NCBI GenBank assembly: GCA_020848455.1
Contig: JADLAB010000265.1
Location: 35,052-99,051 of the forward strand
DNA from: Polyangiaceae bacterium
Lineage (GTDB): Bacteria > Myxococcota_A > Polyangia > Polyangiales > Polyangiaceae
DNA: 64,000 bases
Direction: 5' to 3'
Below are positions 53,435 through 64,000 of this stretch, piece by piece; positions within the stretch are counted from its first letter, which is position 1; each line of letters starts with the position of its first letter. Made by a program: the position numbers and the translations under genes. The notes beneath the pieces are model-generated. The model saw only the letters and a program-made list of their open reading frames with translations, had not been told where the DNA came from and did no database searches.

Positions 53435-54850
53435 ATGATGCAGTCGCCCATGCCCTACGGCGCCCCGCCGGCGCCCACCACGACCGTGCACGACAACCCG
53501 CGACTGCCGGAGGACCTCGGCCTGCCGAGTCTCGGTCTCGTGATGCAGCTCTCCGGGTGGCTGCTCAACTGCGTGTGGGTCCTGGCGCTCCTCGGCCTCG
53601 TCGTCGGGAGCCGCGGCGCCAAGGGCACCGGGGCCTTCATCGTCGTCCTGCTCACGTGCATCGTGCGCTCGATCCTGGGCGCGGTGGCGGGCGCCAAGCT
53701 CGCGCAGGGCGGCATGGACGCGCCTCGCTCCGCGCGCAACTACGCCATCGCGGCGGCCGTGCAGACCGTGATCGTGGTCGTGCTCGTCCTCGCGGCGGGC
53801 GTGAGCCTCGGGGCCGGCGCCATCGTCTGGCTCGTGCTCGTGAGCCTCGCCTGGCCGGCGGTGGTGTTCGGGCTCTGCAACCGCCCGACGGCGCGCGCCC
53901 TCGAGTCGAGCGGCTACGTGGTCGGGCGCGACCTCGGGCTCGCGGGCGCGGGCGCGCTCATGACCTCGCTCGGCGCCATCGGCCTCTTGATGGGCATCGC
54001 GCTGCTCACCGTGGTGCTCGGGATCCTCGACCGCGCCGGCGCCGTCGGCGCGGTGCTCCTGCTGCTGACCGTGGCCCTCATCGTGCGCTCCGCCTTCCAT
54101 ATCGCGGCCGGCGTGCGCGGGCTCCGCGGCGACAGCGTGTCGGCCTTCCAGAACGCCACCGGACGGTACGTCGGCATCGGGTTCGCCGCGTCCGGCCTGT
54201 GCCTGCTCGTGTTCTTCATCATCGGGGCCATGGGCGGGCGCGGAGGAGCCGGCGTCGCCTCCTTCTTCCTCGCCTCGCTCTACGCCGCGGCGCTGGCCGT
54301 GTGGCCGGGCGTGATGGCGAAGTTCCGGGCCCAGGTCGGGAGCCGCGCGGGCGGCGAGGTCCTGCCGCCGGCGCGCGACAACGGCCTGACCGCCATCGGC
54401 TTCGTGGTGCTCGGCCAGGGTGCCCTCGGCGTCGCCGTCGGGCTCGGCGCGTACCTGTTCGAGGGCGGCGCGACGTCGCTGCTCGGGGGCATGTTCTCCG
54501 GAGGCGCGGCGCGGGAGCTGGCGGACGGAGGGGTGCCGGCGGGCCTGTCCCTGGCCGTGTCGTTCGTCAGCGTGGTGGGCGGCATCGAGCTCGTGCGCAT
54601 GACGCCGCGCTACCAGGTCGCCGGCATCGTCTACGCGGTCGCGGGCATCGTGGTCGGCCTGTGGAGCGGCGTCGCGACCTTCAAGACCCTCGGCGGGACC
54701 CTGGGCAGCGCTCTCCTGTCGAACCCCCTCGTCATGCTGATGCCCGCCGTCCTGGCGGGGGTCTCGCTCGTCGTTCCGGTCGTGACCCTCGCCCTCTGCC
54801 TGCGCAAGCTGCCGGGCGACGCGATCGTGAAGCCCGACGTGTTCTCCTGA
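53435..54850 (+). CDS. multi-helix membrane protein of unknown function
   Basis: The 471-residue protein begins with a roughly 35-residue Pro-rich soluble stretch. It then has about 12 hydrophobic helices rich in Ala, Gly, Leu and Val, separated by short charged loops. The halves look related: two similar GL-x-GI/GVAAGV-type sections appear at about residues 130-250 and 320-450. No transport motif is recognisable. Its stop lies 12 bp from that of the convergent lipoprotein gene. It starts at ATG 53435 (53438 is an alternative) with GGAGAA upstream. Confidence 0.72.
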   Translation: MMQSPMPYGAPPAPTTTVHDNPRLPEDLGLPSLGLVMQLSGWLLNCVWVLALLGLVVGSRGAKGTGAFIVVLLTCIVRSILGAVAGAKLAQGGMDAPRSARNYAIAAAVQTVIVVVLVLAAGVSLGAGAIVWLVLVSLAWPAVVFGLCNRPTARALESSGYVVGRDLGLAGAGALMTSLGAIGLLMGIALLTVVLGILDRAGAVGAVLLLLTVALIVRSAFHIAAGVRGLRGDSVSAFQNATGRYVGIGFAASGLCLLVFFIIGAMGGRGGAGVASFFLASLYAAALAVWPGVMAKFRAQVGSRAGGEVLPPARDNGLTAIGFVVLGQGALGVAVGLGAYLFEGGATSLLGGMFSGGAARELADGGVPAGLSLAVSFVSVVGGIELVRMTPRYQVAGIVYAVAGIVVGLWSGVATFKTLGGTLGSALLSNPLVMLMPAVLAGVSLVVPVVTLALCLRKLPGDAIVKPDVFS

Positions 54851-54862
54851 CGAGCGGCGCGC

Positions 54863-56371
54863 TCAGGGCGGATACGGCGGCGACCACGCGCCCTGCACGG
54901 TCGGCACCGTGGGCAGGCGCGGCGTGTGCGCGTTCGGATCCTGGAAGATCGGCACGACCTCGCAGCTCTGGGTCGCGCACTGCCCGCCCTCGCTGAAGCG
55001 CACGTCCGCGACCAGCCAGAACGTGTTCGAGCTCGGCGAGGTCCCCATCGCGGGGGTGAAGGTCACGGGCGCGTCGTAGCCGGCGGGCCCGAGGTCCGCG
55101 GCCATCTGCCCGTTGCAGAAGATGCGGATGCGCGGGTGCACGCTGTAGTTGACCCCGTGGTTCGAGTAGTAGTGCACGCCGACGCGCGTCCACTCGTTGT
55201 TCGGCGGGTAGTCGATGTTGATGTTCTCGGGCGCGCAGAAGCTCGAGTTCTGCGGATCGAGCACCGACGGATCGCAGGTGATGTTGTCGAGGTCGAGGCG
55301 CGGGTTGTGGCAGCCGAGGCCCATCGCCTGCCAGCTCGCCCCGACGCCGCGCGGCGCGAAGTAGCAGCTGTTCTTGTTGATGTCCGGATCGAGGTACCAG
55401 TCGACCGGATCGGGCGGCGCCACGCCGTTGAACCACTCCGGGCCCATCGGGAACGGCGGCTGGAAGTCGTAGTACTTGCAGTTGTCCCAGGCGCACACGG
55501 AGGGGTTGCCGCCGTCGCCGGTCCAGGCAGCCGTGGTGCCGGGCTGGTGCACGTGGAGGTCGAGATCGACGCCGGAACCGCCGAGGTCGTGCTCCCAGTC
55601 GAGCTCGACACGCAGGCCGGGTGCGCCGACGAACAAGGGGTAGCTGCACTGTTCGGGCCCGTTGGCGGTCGTCTTCGTGTAGGTGACCGTGTACTCGCCG
55701 CTGACGATCGGCTGGAAGTCGTCGGCGGGGTTCGAGCCCCCGACCGCCGGGCACGGGCTCACGCCCGGCGGGCAGGCGACGGACCACGACTCGGTGAGCG
55801 CACCGGCGCTGAAGTTGCCGGTACCGGGCTTCAGATCGACCGTCACGAAGGGCGGCGTCGTGATGGCGTGGCAGCCGAGCTGGTTGTTCGGATCGGCGCA
55901 CACGTCGGCCCCGACGCCACCGATGCACTCGCCCCAGGTGCCGAACTCGGTGCAGCTCTCGGTGCCCGGGTAGCAGCCCTGTTGCCCGAGGAAGGAGGGA
56001 TCGCCCTCGAAGCACCAGTGCGTGAGGCCCGCCTGGCAGGGGCAGGTGTCGTCGACGATGCCGTTGCAGTCGTCGTCCGTGCCGAGGTGATCGGTGTCGC
56101 AGAGCTCGTCCGGCCCGCAACCCGTGCCGCACGGGTTGATGATCATGCCGCCCGAGCCGCCCGTGTTCGACGAGGTCGTGAAGATCGTCCCCCCGGCGCC
56201 CCCGGGGTTCTGGTTGCCGGCCCCGCCGGTGCCGACGTTGCCCTCCCCGCCGGAGCCGGCGGCGAACTGATTCAGCTTGGAGCTCTTGCCTCCGGCATTG
56301 CAGCCGGCGGCGTAGATGCCCGCGGCGAGCACCGGCAGCGAAGCGTACGCGAGGAGAGAACCGAGGCGCAT
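54863..56371 (-). CDS. large lipoprotein with MopE-like metal-binding motif
   Basis: The 502-residue protein has a signal peptide with lipobox (AAGC, Cys about 24) and a Gly/Ser/Asn-rich linker. It then has a MopE-type putative metal-binding motif (CDTDHLGTDDDCNGIVDD, near residue 95) of the kind often found in myxobacterial surface proteins. The rest is beta-rich with many Trp, Asn and Asp residues, including a VDLDLHVHQPG segment typical of bacterial Ig-like domains that bind calcium. Over 20 cysteines suggest disulfide stability outside the cell. Substrate unknown. Start ATG 56371 follows GGAG. Confidence 0.8.
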   Translation of the reverse strand: MRLGSLLAYASLPVLAAGIYAAGCNAGGKSSKLNQFAAGSGGEGNVGTGGAGNQNPGGAGGTIFTTSSNTGGSGGMIINPCGTGCGPDELCDTDHLGTDDDCNGIVDDTCPCQAGLTHWCFEGDPSFLGQQGCYPGTESCTEFGTWGECIGGVGADVCADPNNQLGCHAITTPPFVTVDLKPGTGNFSAGALTESWSVACPPGVSPCPAVGGSNPADDFQPIVSGEYTVTYTKTTANGPEQCSYPLFVGAPGLRVELDWEHDLGGSGVDLDLHVHQPGTTAAWTGDGGNPSVCAWDNCKYYDFQPPFPMGPEWFNGVAPPDPVDWYLDPDINKNSCYFAPRGVGASWQAMGLGCHNPRLDLDNITCDPSVLDPQNSSFCAPENINIDYPPNNEWTRVGVHYYSNHGVNYSVHPRIRIFCNGQMAADLGPAGYDAPVTFTPAMGTSPSSNTFWLVADVRFSEGGQCATQSCEVVPIFQDPNAHTPRLPTVPTVQGAWSPPYPP

Positions 56372-56553
56372 GGTGGGACTCCGCCGGCGGAGCGCGGCCG
56401 GCACGCAAGGTGATGACGTCGCTCGAACGTATCACCGAGCGGCGCGCTTGACGACGCCCCGAAAGAGCTCGGGCGCCCCTCCCCAGAGGGCCACGGGTCG
56501 GCTAAGCTGTTGTCGGCTGCATTCTCCGGCCCGGGAGCGCGTACGAAGGATCG

Positions 56554-58548
<1,995 letters not shown>

Positions 58549-58610
58549 GCGGTCCGCCTCCGCTTGACGCGACGACCCGCAGCCCCCACCTTGTGCTCGA
58601 CACCCCAACA

Positions 58611-58955
58611 GGGGCCGATCGGCTTCGACGCGGGGACGGAAGGCTCATCTGCGTGTGGCGGCTCCTGCACCGCCTCGACAAGCGGGACGTATTAACTGCG
58701 AACGACAACGCAATCGCCCTGGCTGCCTGAAAGCAGACTAGAGCCGTCCGACGGGCAGATCGTCCTGGTACCCGGAGGGCGTCAACACGAGGGCTGGAGC
58801 GCGTGAGGAACGCCAGCGATAGCGCGCTCGAGACAAGGGCCGGCTAGGTCGCAGCCGAATCTGCGAACCCAGTCGCCGGGGATACGGCGACCACGCACGT
58901 GGATGAAGGTGAGCTGGATGCCTCGCGGACCCGGGTTCGATTCCCGGCGGCTCCA
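58611..58955 (+). ncRNA. ssrA: tmRNA (transfer-messenger RNA)
   Basis: tmRNA rescues stalled ribosomes and tags unfinished proteins for degradation. The 5' end GGGGCCG at 58611 pairs with CGGCTCC ending at 58954 to make the acceptor stem (one G-U pair), with A58955 as discriminator. The T-arm (CCGGGTTCGATTCCCGG) and the 5' GATCGGCTTCGACG segment are diagnostic. The tag-coding frame begins at GCG 58698 and reads ANDNAIALAA, stop TGA at 58728-58730. The encoded 3' end is A-C-T, so CCA must be added. Length is 345 nt, in the normal range. A TTGACG hexamer at 58564 is a candidate -35. Confidence 0.97.
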
Positions 58956-59350
58956 CTAGCAGGACACTTGGCTCCGGCGCGACGTGGCTTCAGGCGTCGG
59001 GCTCCAGGCTTCAGGCCCAGAAGCCGGAGCGCGGATCCGACGGGAGTGCACGCACGTACGCGCCTGCGGGGGGACCGGTCGTTCGATCCGTCCCTCTGGC
59101 TGCATGACCCTGCATATCGGGTGGCTGCATGAGGGTGCAGACTGGCAGGCGCAGAGGCCGCGGCGTGGATCCCCGTGGCCTCGCGCTCTCCCGCCCGAAG
59201 CCTGGAGCCTGGAGCCCGTCGCCCGTGTCGGCCTGCACCGCCGGGCGCCTGTCGGACCCCCCCGCGAGCTCGCCGCCATCACCCTCGGGCGCTCCGCCGG
59301 AAGCGTGCGGAATGATGCACGCCCGCGACGAGCCGTGCTACGCATCCCAC
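58956..59350. other. 395-bp intergenic stretch downstream of tmRNA
   Basis: No gene is supported: the open frames lack starts with ribosome-binding sites and are low-complexity. It contains a long-spaced inverted repeat and a pair of 11-bp direct repeats, both listed below. Positions next to a tmRNA 3' end are common integration sites, so this may be the worn remains of an inserted element. Confidence 0.45.
58993..59223. repeat. long-spaced inverted repeat flanking 195 bp downstream of tmRNA
   Basis: The arm 58993-59010 (GGCGTCGGGCTCCAGGCT) pairs with 59206-59223 at 17 of 18 positions. A second register pairs 59000-59012 with 59197-59209 exactly. Between the arms, TGGCTGCATGA occurs twice as a direct repeat (59097-59107 and 59122-59132). 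No transposase is present. Confidence 0.7.
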
Positions 59351-60046
59351 ATGAACGTAAGCTTGCCCCAAGCGCCCACCTCCTCGCCTCGCCGCAGCCT
59401 CGGTGCCCTCCTCGGCACCGTCGCCGTCGCCACTCTCGCGTCCGCGCTCGGCGGCTGCGCGAGCCGCGCCGTGCCGTTCAAGGATTTGGACAACGCCCAA
59501 GTCACCGTCTACCGCCTCCAGCAGGCCCCCGCGGCTCAGCCCGCGCCGGCCCCCGGCGGCATCCCCGGCCTGCCCGCCATCCCGGGCCTCACGCTCCCGC
59601 CGGAGATCGCCCAGATGGGCCAGGCGGCGTGCCAGAATCCGCAGATCGTTCAGATGTTCCCGTTCCTCGCGCCCATGTGCCAGGGCGGTGCCGTGGGACC
59701 GACCGCGCCTCCGCCGCGGCTGTTCCGCAACACCTGGATGATCACCGCCGAGCAGCCCATCGCCGACAAGAAGCTCATCGGCGACATGCTCGACATCTTC
59801 GGCGACTCGGGCAGCTTCAACTCGAACCGCGCGCCGTGCTTCAACCCGGGCTTCGCGGTGTCGTTCATGGCGCCCAATCGCCAGGAGCCGGTCGACGTCG
59901 TCGTCTCGTACTCGTGCAACCAGGCGGTCGGTTTCGGCTTCCAGTGGCCGCACAAGGACAGCGGGTTCACCAACGACACGCGCGACAAGCTGTCGAAGAT
60001 CTACCAGAACCTGTGGGGCCAGCCCGCCCCGATGCAGGGTGGCTGA
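59351..60046 (+). CDS. lipoprotein of unknown function
   Basis: The 231-residue protein has a signal peptide with lipobox (ALGGC, Cys about 37) behind a basic start. A Pro/Ala/Gln-rich linker precedes a domain with the distinctive MDLF-like core (LIGDMLDIFGDSGSFNSNRA) and four cysteines. It ends in a helical segment (DTRDKLSKIYQNLWG). No family is recognised. ATG 59351 is used; ATG 59312 and 59315 in frame are possible. Its final 8 bases overlap the next gene. Confidence 0.72.
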   Translation: MNVSLPQAPTSSPRRSLGALLGTVAVATLASALGGCASRAVPFKDLDNAQVTVYRLQQAPAAQPAPAPGGIPGLPAIPGLTLPPEIAQMGQAACQNPQIVQMFPFLAPMCQGGAVGPTAPPPRLFRNTWMITAEQPIADKKLIGDMLDIFGDSGSFNSNRAPCFNPGFAVSFMAPNRQEPVDVVVSYSCNQAVGFGFQWPHKDSGFTNDTRDKLSKIYQNLWGQPAPMQGG

Positions 60047-61172
60047 GCGCCAGGCGCGCACCGACCGTGCGCGCACCCCGCGCGCACCTGCCGGCGACCG
60101 CCCGCGTACCCTGCGTACGCGGGCGGTTCTGTCTTTGTCGATCTCGTGGCTGCTGCTCGCCGCGAGTGCCGTCGTCGTGGTCCTCGCAGGCGCGCGCGCG
60201 CCGCGCAGCGGGCCGACCCTCGCGCGACTCGAGGGCTCGGGATGGCCAGGCCTGCCGCCGGGCCTGCGTGCGCCGCGACCCGCGCGCCCCGGCATCGAGC
60301 CCGCGGGCCCTACCTCGCACGAGCGGGACGCCGGCATCGGCGAGGCGTCGTGCCTCATCGACGACCCCGGCTTCGGCGCCTACGAGCGCTGGGAGCGCCT
60401 CGACACGGGCGGCGCCGGCTCGCCCGCGCCGGGCGGCCGCGTGCTCCTTCCGACCGCGCTCGCGCCCGGTCCCTTCGACCTCGTGATCCACTTCCACGGC
60501 TCCGAGGCGGCCCGGCAGCTGCTCGCCGAGGCCGGGCTGCCGGTCGTGCTCGCGGGCGTCGACGCGGGTGAGGGCGGCGCCGTCTACGAGCAGGCGCTCG
60601 CCGATCCCGCCGCGCTCGAGAGCCTCGTCACGGCCATCGAGCAAGCGGCGACCCGCAAGGCGGGCGGCGACTGCCGCGCGGCCCACGTCATCCTGAGCTC
60701 GTGGAGCGCGGGCTACGGCGCCATCCGCCAGATCCTGCAGCACGATCCGGAGCGACCGAGCGCGCTCGTGCTGCTCGATTCGCTCTACGCCTCGTACCTG
60801 CCCGGCACGCGGCACCCGGACGACGCGCAGATGGCGCCGTTCGTGGCCGCGGCCGAGCGCGCCGCGGCCGGCAACGCGCCGCTCGTCCTGACCCACTCGG
60901 ACATCGACACGCCCGGCTACGCGTCGACCGCCGAGACGGCGGACTACCTCATCGCCGCGCTGCGCGGCCAGCGCCGCTACGCCGGCATGCTCCCCGCCGA
61001 GGGCGTCGAGGAGCGCACGCGCTTCGCACAGGGCTTGCTCGAGATCCGCGGCTACACGGGCGGAGACGCGCCCGCGCACTGCGCGAACCTGCGCATGCTG
61101 CCCGGCCTGCTGCGCGAGCTCGTGCTGCCTGCGCTCGCGCCGCCCGCTGCCGGCGCGTCGACGCCTCAGTAG
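60039..61172 (+). CDS. membrane-anchored alpha/beta-hydrolase-like protein
   Basis: The 377-residue protein begins at GTG 60039, inside the end of the lipoprotein gene. A basic N-terminus leads to a single membrane helix (about residues 30-52), then a roughly 60-residue linker. The hydrolase fold follows, with VIHFHGSEAAR as an early strand-loop and SSWSAGYGAIRQIL as a nucleophile elbow in which the first Gly of G-x-S-x-G is Ser. Possible acid and histidine positions are LLDSLYASYLPGTRH and APAHC. The reaction is unknown. It ends 7 bp into the stop region of the convergent proS gene. Confidence 0.72.
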   Translation: MAERQARTDRARTPRAPAGDRPRTLRTRAVLSLSISWLLLAASAVVVVLAGARAPRSGPTLARLEGSGWPGLPPGLRAPRPARPGIEPAGPTSHERDAGIGEASCLIDDPGFGAYERWERLDTGGAGSPAPGGRVLLPTALAPGPFDLVIHFHGSEAARQLLAEAGLPVVLAGVDAGEGGAVYEQALADPAALESLVTAIEQAATRKAGGDCRAAHVILSSWSAGYGAIRQILQHDPERPSALVLLDSLYASYLPGTRHPDDAQMAPFVAAAERAAAGNAPLVLTHSDIDTPGYASTAETADYLIAALRGQRRYAGMLPAEGVEERTRFAQGLLEIRGYTGGDAPAHCANLRMLPGLLRELVLPALAPPAAGASTPQ

Positions 61173-62698
61173 GACTTCGCGAAGACGACCCGCCGCTCGC
61201 TCGCCTGGCCGCACACGACGCAGCTTCCGGCCTCGGGCTCGGCGTCGAGCGGGATGCAGCGGATGGTGAGCTTCTGGTCCTTGATGCGCTCCTCGCAGGC
61301 CGCCTGGCCGCACCAGCCCGACAGCGCGAAGCCGCCGTGGATCTCGGGCTCGGCGGCGTTCTTGGGCGTGAAGTAGGCCTGGAACTCGGCGAAGCCGTCG
61401 ATGCGGCGCGTGTGGGCCTCGCGGTGGGCGAGCGCCCGCTCGTAGAGGCGCTGCTGCATCGCCGCGAGCATCGCCGGCGCCTCGGCGACGAGCGCCGCGA
61501 AGGACGCGACGTGCTTGTCGCGCGGCCCCTCGTCGCGGCGGTAGTACACCGCGGCCTCGCCGTCGACGTCGCGCGGTCCGATCTCGATGCGGAGCGGCAC
61601 GCCGCGCTTCACCCACGCCCAGCCCTTCTCGCCGCCGCGCATGTCGCGCGCGTCGATCTCCACCCGCAGGGGCGCGTCGCCGTAGCGCTCGGCGCGGAGC
61701 GCGCGCGCCAGGCGCTCGGCGTACTCCATCACGCGCGCACGGCCGGCCTCGTCGCGGTAGATCGGCATGATGACGGCGTGCGCGGGCGCGAGCCGCGGCG
61801 GCACGACGAGCCCGTCGTCGTCGGAGTGCGCCATCACGAGCGCGCCCACGAGCCGCGTCGACACGCCCCAGCTCGTCGTCCAGGCGTACTCCTCGCGCTC
61901 CTCCTTGCTGTTGAACTTGATGCCGCTCGCCTTGGCGAAGTTCTGCCCGAGGAAGTGCGAGGTGCCGGCCTGCAGCGCCTTGCGATCCTGCATCATCGCC
62001 TCGATGCAGAAGGTGTCGACCGCGCCGGGGAAGCGCTCGGAGTCGGTCTTCTTGCCCTTGATGACCGGCACGGCCATGTGCTCGGTCGCGAAGGTCGCGT
62101 AGACGTCGAGCATGCGCCGCGTCTCTTCCCTCGCCTCCTCGGCCGTGGCGTGGGCCGTGTGCCCCTCCTGCCACAGGAACTCGGCGGTTCGCAGGAACAG
62201 CCGCGTGCGCAGCTCCCAGCGCACGACGTTCGCCCACTGGTTGATGAGCAGCGGCAGATCGCGGTAGCTCCGCACCCACTGCGCGAAGCTCGCGCCGATG
62301 ATGGTCTCGGACGTCGGCCGCACGACGAGCGGCTCCTCGAGCACGGCCTCGGGGTCGGGGATGAGCCCGCCCTTCGGCCCGGCGATGAGCCGGTGGTGGG
62401 TGACGACGGCGCACTCCTTGGCGAAGCCCTCGACGTGCTCGGCCTCCTTCTCGAGGAAGCTCTTCGGGATGAACAGCGGGAAGTAGGCGTTCTTGTGGCC
62501 GGTGTCGCGGAACATCTGGTCGAGCGCGCGCTGCATGTTCTCCCAGATGGCGTAGCCCCACGGCTTGATCACCATGCAGCCGCGCACCGGTGAGTTCTCG
62601 GCGAGGTCGGCGGCGCGCACCACCTGCTGGTACCACTCGGAGTAGTTCTCGGTGCGGGTCGGGGAGATCGCGCTCTTCTGGGGCTTGTCCTGGCTCAC
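61166..62698 (-). CDS. proS: prolyl-tRNA synthetase, archaeal/eukaryotic-type
   Basis: The 510-residue enzyme attaches proline to tRNA-Pro. It is the archaeal-like class without the bacterial editing insertion. Visible class II motifs include GCMVIKPWGYAIWENMQ, the motif-2 RPTSETI and WRWELRTR-type region (here NVVRWELRTR), and GTSHFLGQNFAK. The C-terminal zinc-binding domain has CGQAACEERI and SCVVCGQASE. The protein ends in the invariant C-terminal tyrosine (FAKSY). The GTG start at 62698 follows GAGGTG. Many bacteria carry the other type instead, so this is a lineage marker, not an anomaly. Confidence 0.96.
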   Translation of the reverse strand: MSQDKPQKSAISPTRTENYSEWYQQVVRAADLAENSPVRGCMVIKPWGYAIWENMQRALDQMFRDTGHKNAYFPLFIPKSFLEKEAEHVEGFAKECAVVTHHRLIAGPKGGLIPDPEAVLEEPLVVRPTSETIIGASFAQWVRSYRDLPLLINQWANVVRWELRTRLFLRTAEFLWQEGHTAHATAEEAREETRRMLDVYATFATEHMAVPVIKGKKTDSERFPGAVDTFCIEAMMQDRKALQAGTSHFLGQNFAKASGIKFNSKEEREEYAWTTSWGVSTRLVGALVMAHSDDDGLVVPPRLAPAHAVIMPIYRDEAGRARVMEYAERLARALRAERYGDAPLRVEIDARDMRGGEKGWAWVKRGVPLRIEIGPRDVDGEAAVYYRRDEGPRDKHVASFAALVAEAPAMLAAMQQRLYERALAHREAHTRRIDGFAEFQAYFTPKNAAEPEIHGGFALSGWCGQAACEERIKDQKLTIRCIPLDAEPEAGSCVVCGQASERRVVFAKSY

Positions 62699-62812
62699 GG
62701 TGACACCTCGTCTCGGGCGTGCGATCTACCACGGGCGCCACCGGCGCGCGTCGGCCGCCGCGCGGCGGGCGTCGAAGAGCGGCGCCGAGCGGCGCGCGCG
62801 CCGTGGGCCGGC

Positions 62813-64000
62813 TCAGGCCGCCGCGGGGGCGGGTGGCGCGCGGCGCCGCACCACCGGCACGAGCGCCAGGGCGCCGAGCAGGGCCACGCCGACGAAGGCC
62901 AGGAAGACCTCGCTCCAGCCGAGGCGATTCTTGAGCCAGATGGTGACCACGCCCTGAAGCACGGCGCCGAGCGAGCCGACGCCGTTCACCACGCCCGCGG
63001 CGAGCCCCGCGCCGTGCGCCCCGCCCGCGTCCTGAGCCGCCGCGCCCGAGATGAGCGAGTCGGCCGCGAAGAGCAGCGCGCCGACGAGCGCCATGCTGGC
63101 GAAGTTCGCGCCGAGGCTGCTCGCCCCGACGAAGCTGTAGAGCAGGAGCGCCCCGGCGAGCCCCACGATCGCGACCGCCGCACAGGCGGCGCGGGTCACC
63201 TTGTGGACCAGCTTGTCGGAGATCCAGCCCATGGCGACGGTGCCCGCGAAGCCGCCGATCTCGAAGGAAGTCGACAGGTAGCCCGAGGTCTCCGCGTCGA
63301 GGTGCAGGGCCTTCGTGAAGTAGTACGCGAGCCAGGACAGGATGCTGTAGCGGATGAGCTTGAGGCAGAAGTAGCAGAGCCCGTAGCACCACAGCACGCG
63401 GCTCACGAGCAGCTCGCGGCGCGCGAGCGTGCGGGCCTCCACGTGGCGCGCCCGCGCGACCGCGTCCTCGGCCGTCGGGACCACGCCGGTGCTCGCGCGC
63501 CGTTCGGCGAAGGGACCCGGGCGCAGCAGCGCCCACACCGCGATGCCCACGGTCGCGACCCAGAGCGCGGGCCCGAGGAAGGCCGCGCGCCAGCCGAAAT
63601 GGGCGAGCAGGAAGGTCGCGACCGCGGTCGCCGCGATGCCGCCGACCTGGTAGCAGGTGGCCCACAGGCCCATCACGCGGCCGCGGCGCGCCGGCGCCGT
63701 CCACTCGGCCATGGCCTTTACCGTCCCGGGCCAGCCCGAGGACTGGAAGAGGCCGTTGAGCCCGAACAGGAGCGCGAACACGAGCGGCAGGTCCGAGAGG
63801 CCGAAGGCCGCGCACGCGAGCGCCGAGCCGATCATGCCGAGCGCGATGAGCTTGCGCGCGCCGTGGCGGTCGCCGATGGCGCCGCTCGCGAACTGACCGA
63901 CGGCGTAGGCCGCGAGCATCGCGGTGTCGATGGCGACGAGCCAGCCCTCGTCGAGATCGAGCTTCGCCTTCACCACGCCGAAGTTCTTGCGACACAGGTA
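62813..64000 (-). CDS. MFS transporter, organophosphate:phosphate antiporter (GlpT/UhpT-like) family (5' end cut by window edge)
   Basis: At least 396 residues are present and the N-terminus lies beyond base 64000. The partial first helix end reads YLCRKNFGVVKAKLDLDEG, characteristic of the GlpT/UhpT/UhpC group. Loop 2-3 carries GAIGDRHGARK (the MFS motif G-x-x-x-D-R-x-G-x-R-K). About 10 further hydrophobic helices follow, with a charged central loop (RARHVEARTLARREL). The group exchanges phosphorylated compounds such as glycerol-3-phosphate or hexose-phosphates for phosphate; one subgroup acts as a sensor. The gene reads leftward behind proS, with a 114-bp spacer. Confidence 0.87.
   Translation of the reverse strand, partial: YLCRKNFGVVKAKLDLDEGWLVAIDTAMLAAYAVGQFASGAIGDRHGARKLIALGMIGSALACAAFGLSDLPLVFALLFGLNGLFQSSGWPGTVKAMAEWTAPARRGRVMGLWATCYQVGGIAATAVATFLLAHFGWRAAFLGPALWVATVGIAVWALLRPGPFAERRASTGVVPTAEDAVARARHVEARTLARRELLVSRVLWCYGLCYFCLKLIRYSILSWLAYYFTKALHLDAETSGYLSTSFEIGGFAGTVAMGWISDKLVHKVTRAACAAVAIVGLAGALLLYSFVGASSLGANFASMALVGALLFAADSLISGAAAQDAGGAHGAGLAAGVVNGVGSLGAVLQGVVTIWLKNRLGWSEVFLAFVGVALLGALALVPVVRRRAPPAPAAA

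Noticed and set aside
58899..58960. Stand-alone tRNA gene suggested by a T-arm and acceptor 3' end
   Set aside because: No 5' half lies within tRNA distance. The matching 5' acceptor strand is at 58611, which makes it the 3' end of tmRNA.
59967..63995. Very long leftward frame (about 1340 codons) covering the hydrolase, proS and the transporter
   Set aside because: It is out of frame with the clear ProRS and MFS proteins on the same strand and antisense to the hydrolase. Its product is Arg/Ala-rich nonsense.

Overview
The window comes from a very GC-rich genome whose coding strands carry G or C at nearly every third codon position. It most likely belongs to a myxobacterium (Myxococcota, probably Polyangiales-like). 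The strongest marker is the protein at 25414-26799, which ends in a MYXO-CTERM-type tail (GCGCS motif, hydrophobic helix, arginine cluster). Supporting signs are a serine/threonine kinase with a long Pro/Ala linker, an FHA-containing sigma-54 activator, many lipoproteins with Pro/Ala/Ser-rich tails, a MopE-like metal-binding motif, and a homologue of the sterol enzyme cycloeucalenol cycloisomerase. No phage, insertion sequence, CRISPR array or rRNA is visible. The one RNA gene found is a clear tmRNA (ssrA, 58611-58955).

Layout. 1-392 is the end of a zinc-ribbon protein. 897-10093 is a partial complex I operon in the order nuoE-F-J-K-L-M-N, with nuoG, nuoH and nuoI absent from their usual place. 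10138-15182 holds two lipoproteins and a channel-like protein with repeated membrane helices. 15299-17351 holds a YcxB-like membrane protein and an FHA/sigma-54 regulator. 17374-19900 is a leftward group: a di-iron ferritin-like protein, a rhodanese-E1 sulfur-carrier activator and a flavin reductase. 20001-28310 contains a coiled-coil/helix-hairpin-helix protein, a dipeptide epimerase, an acetyltransferase and three unusual low-complexity or surface proteins. 28339-36275 is metabolic: ROK sugar kinase, sirtuin, radical SAM protein, AdoMet decarboxylase, molybdopterin oxidoreductase, metallophosphatase and ferredoxin-NADP reductase.

36637-41399 contains a PilZ protein, two lipoproteins and a DUF2760-Hsp70 pair. 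Divergent from that pair is a 940-residue Hsp70-like protein with degenerate ATPase loops and a repeat-filled linker (41507-44329). 44346-49844 contains ffh (signal recognition particle) followed by a CBM9-like, a metallo-beta-lactamase and a YwiC-like gene. 49869-56371 is rich in lipoproteins and membrane proteins and includes an AHSA1 domain fused to a histone-H1-like tail and the cycloeucalenol cycloisomerase homologue. 56554-64000 holds the kinase, tmRNA, a lipoprotein, a hydrolase, an archaeal-type prolyl-tRNA synthetase and a truncated organophosphate-antiporter-family transporter.

Most of this is core-genome housekeeping mixed with lineage-specific envelope genes. The best candidate for something undescribed is the DUF2760 / Hsp70 / degenerate Hsp70-like trio at 38911-44329. 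Next come the AHSA1-histone-tail fusion, the NuoL C-terminal extension and the sterol-isomerase homologue. Functional statements rest on motifs read by eye; no database search was possible.
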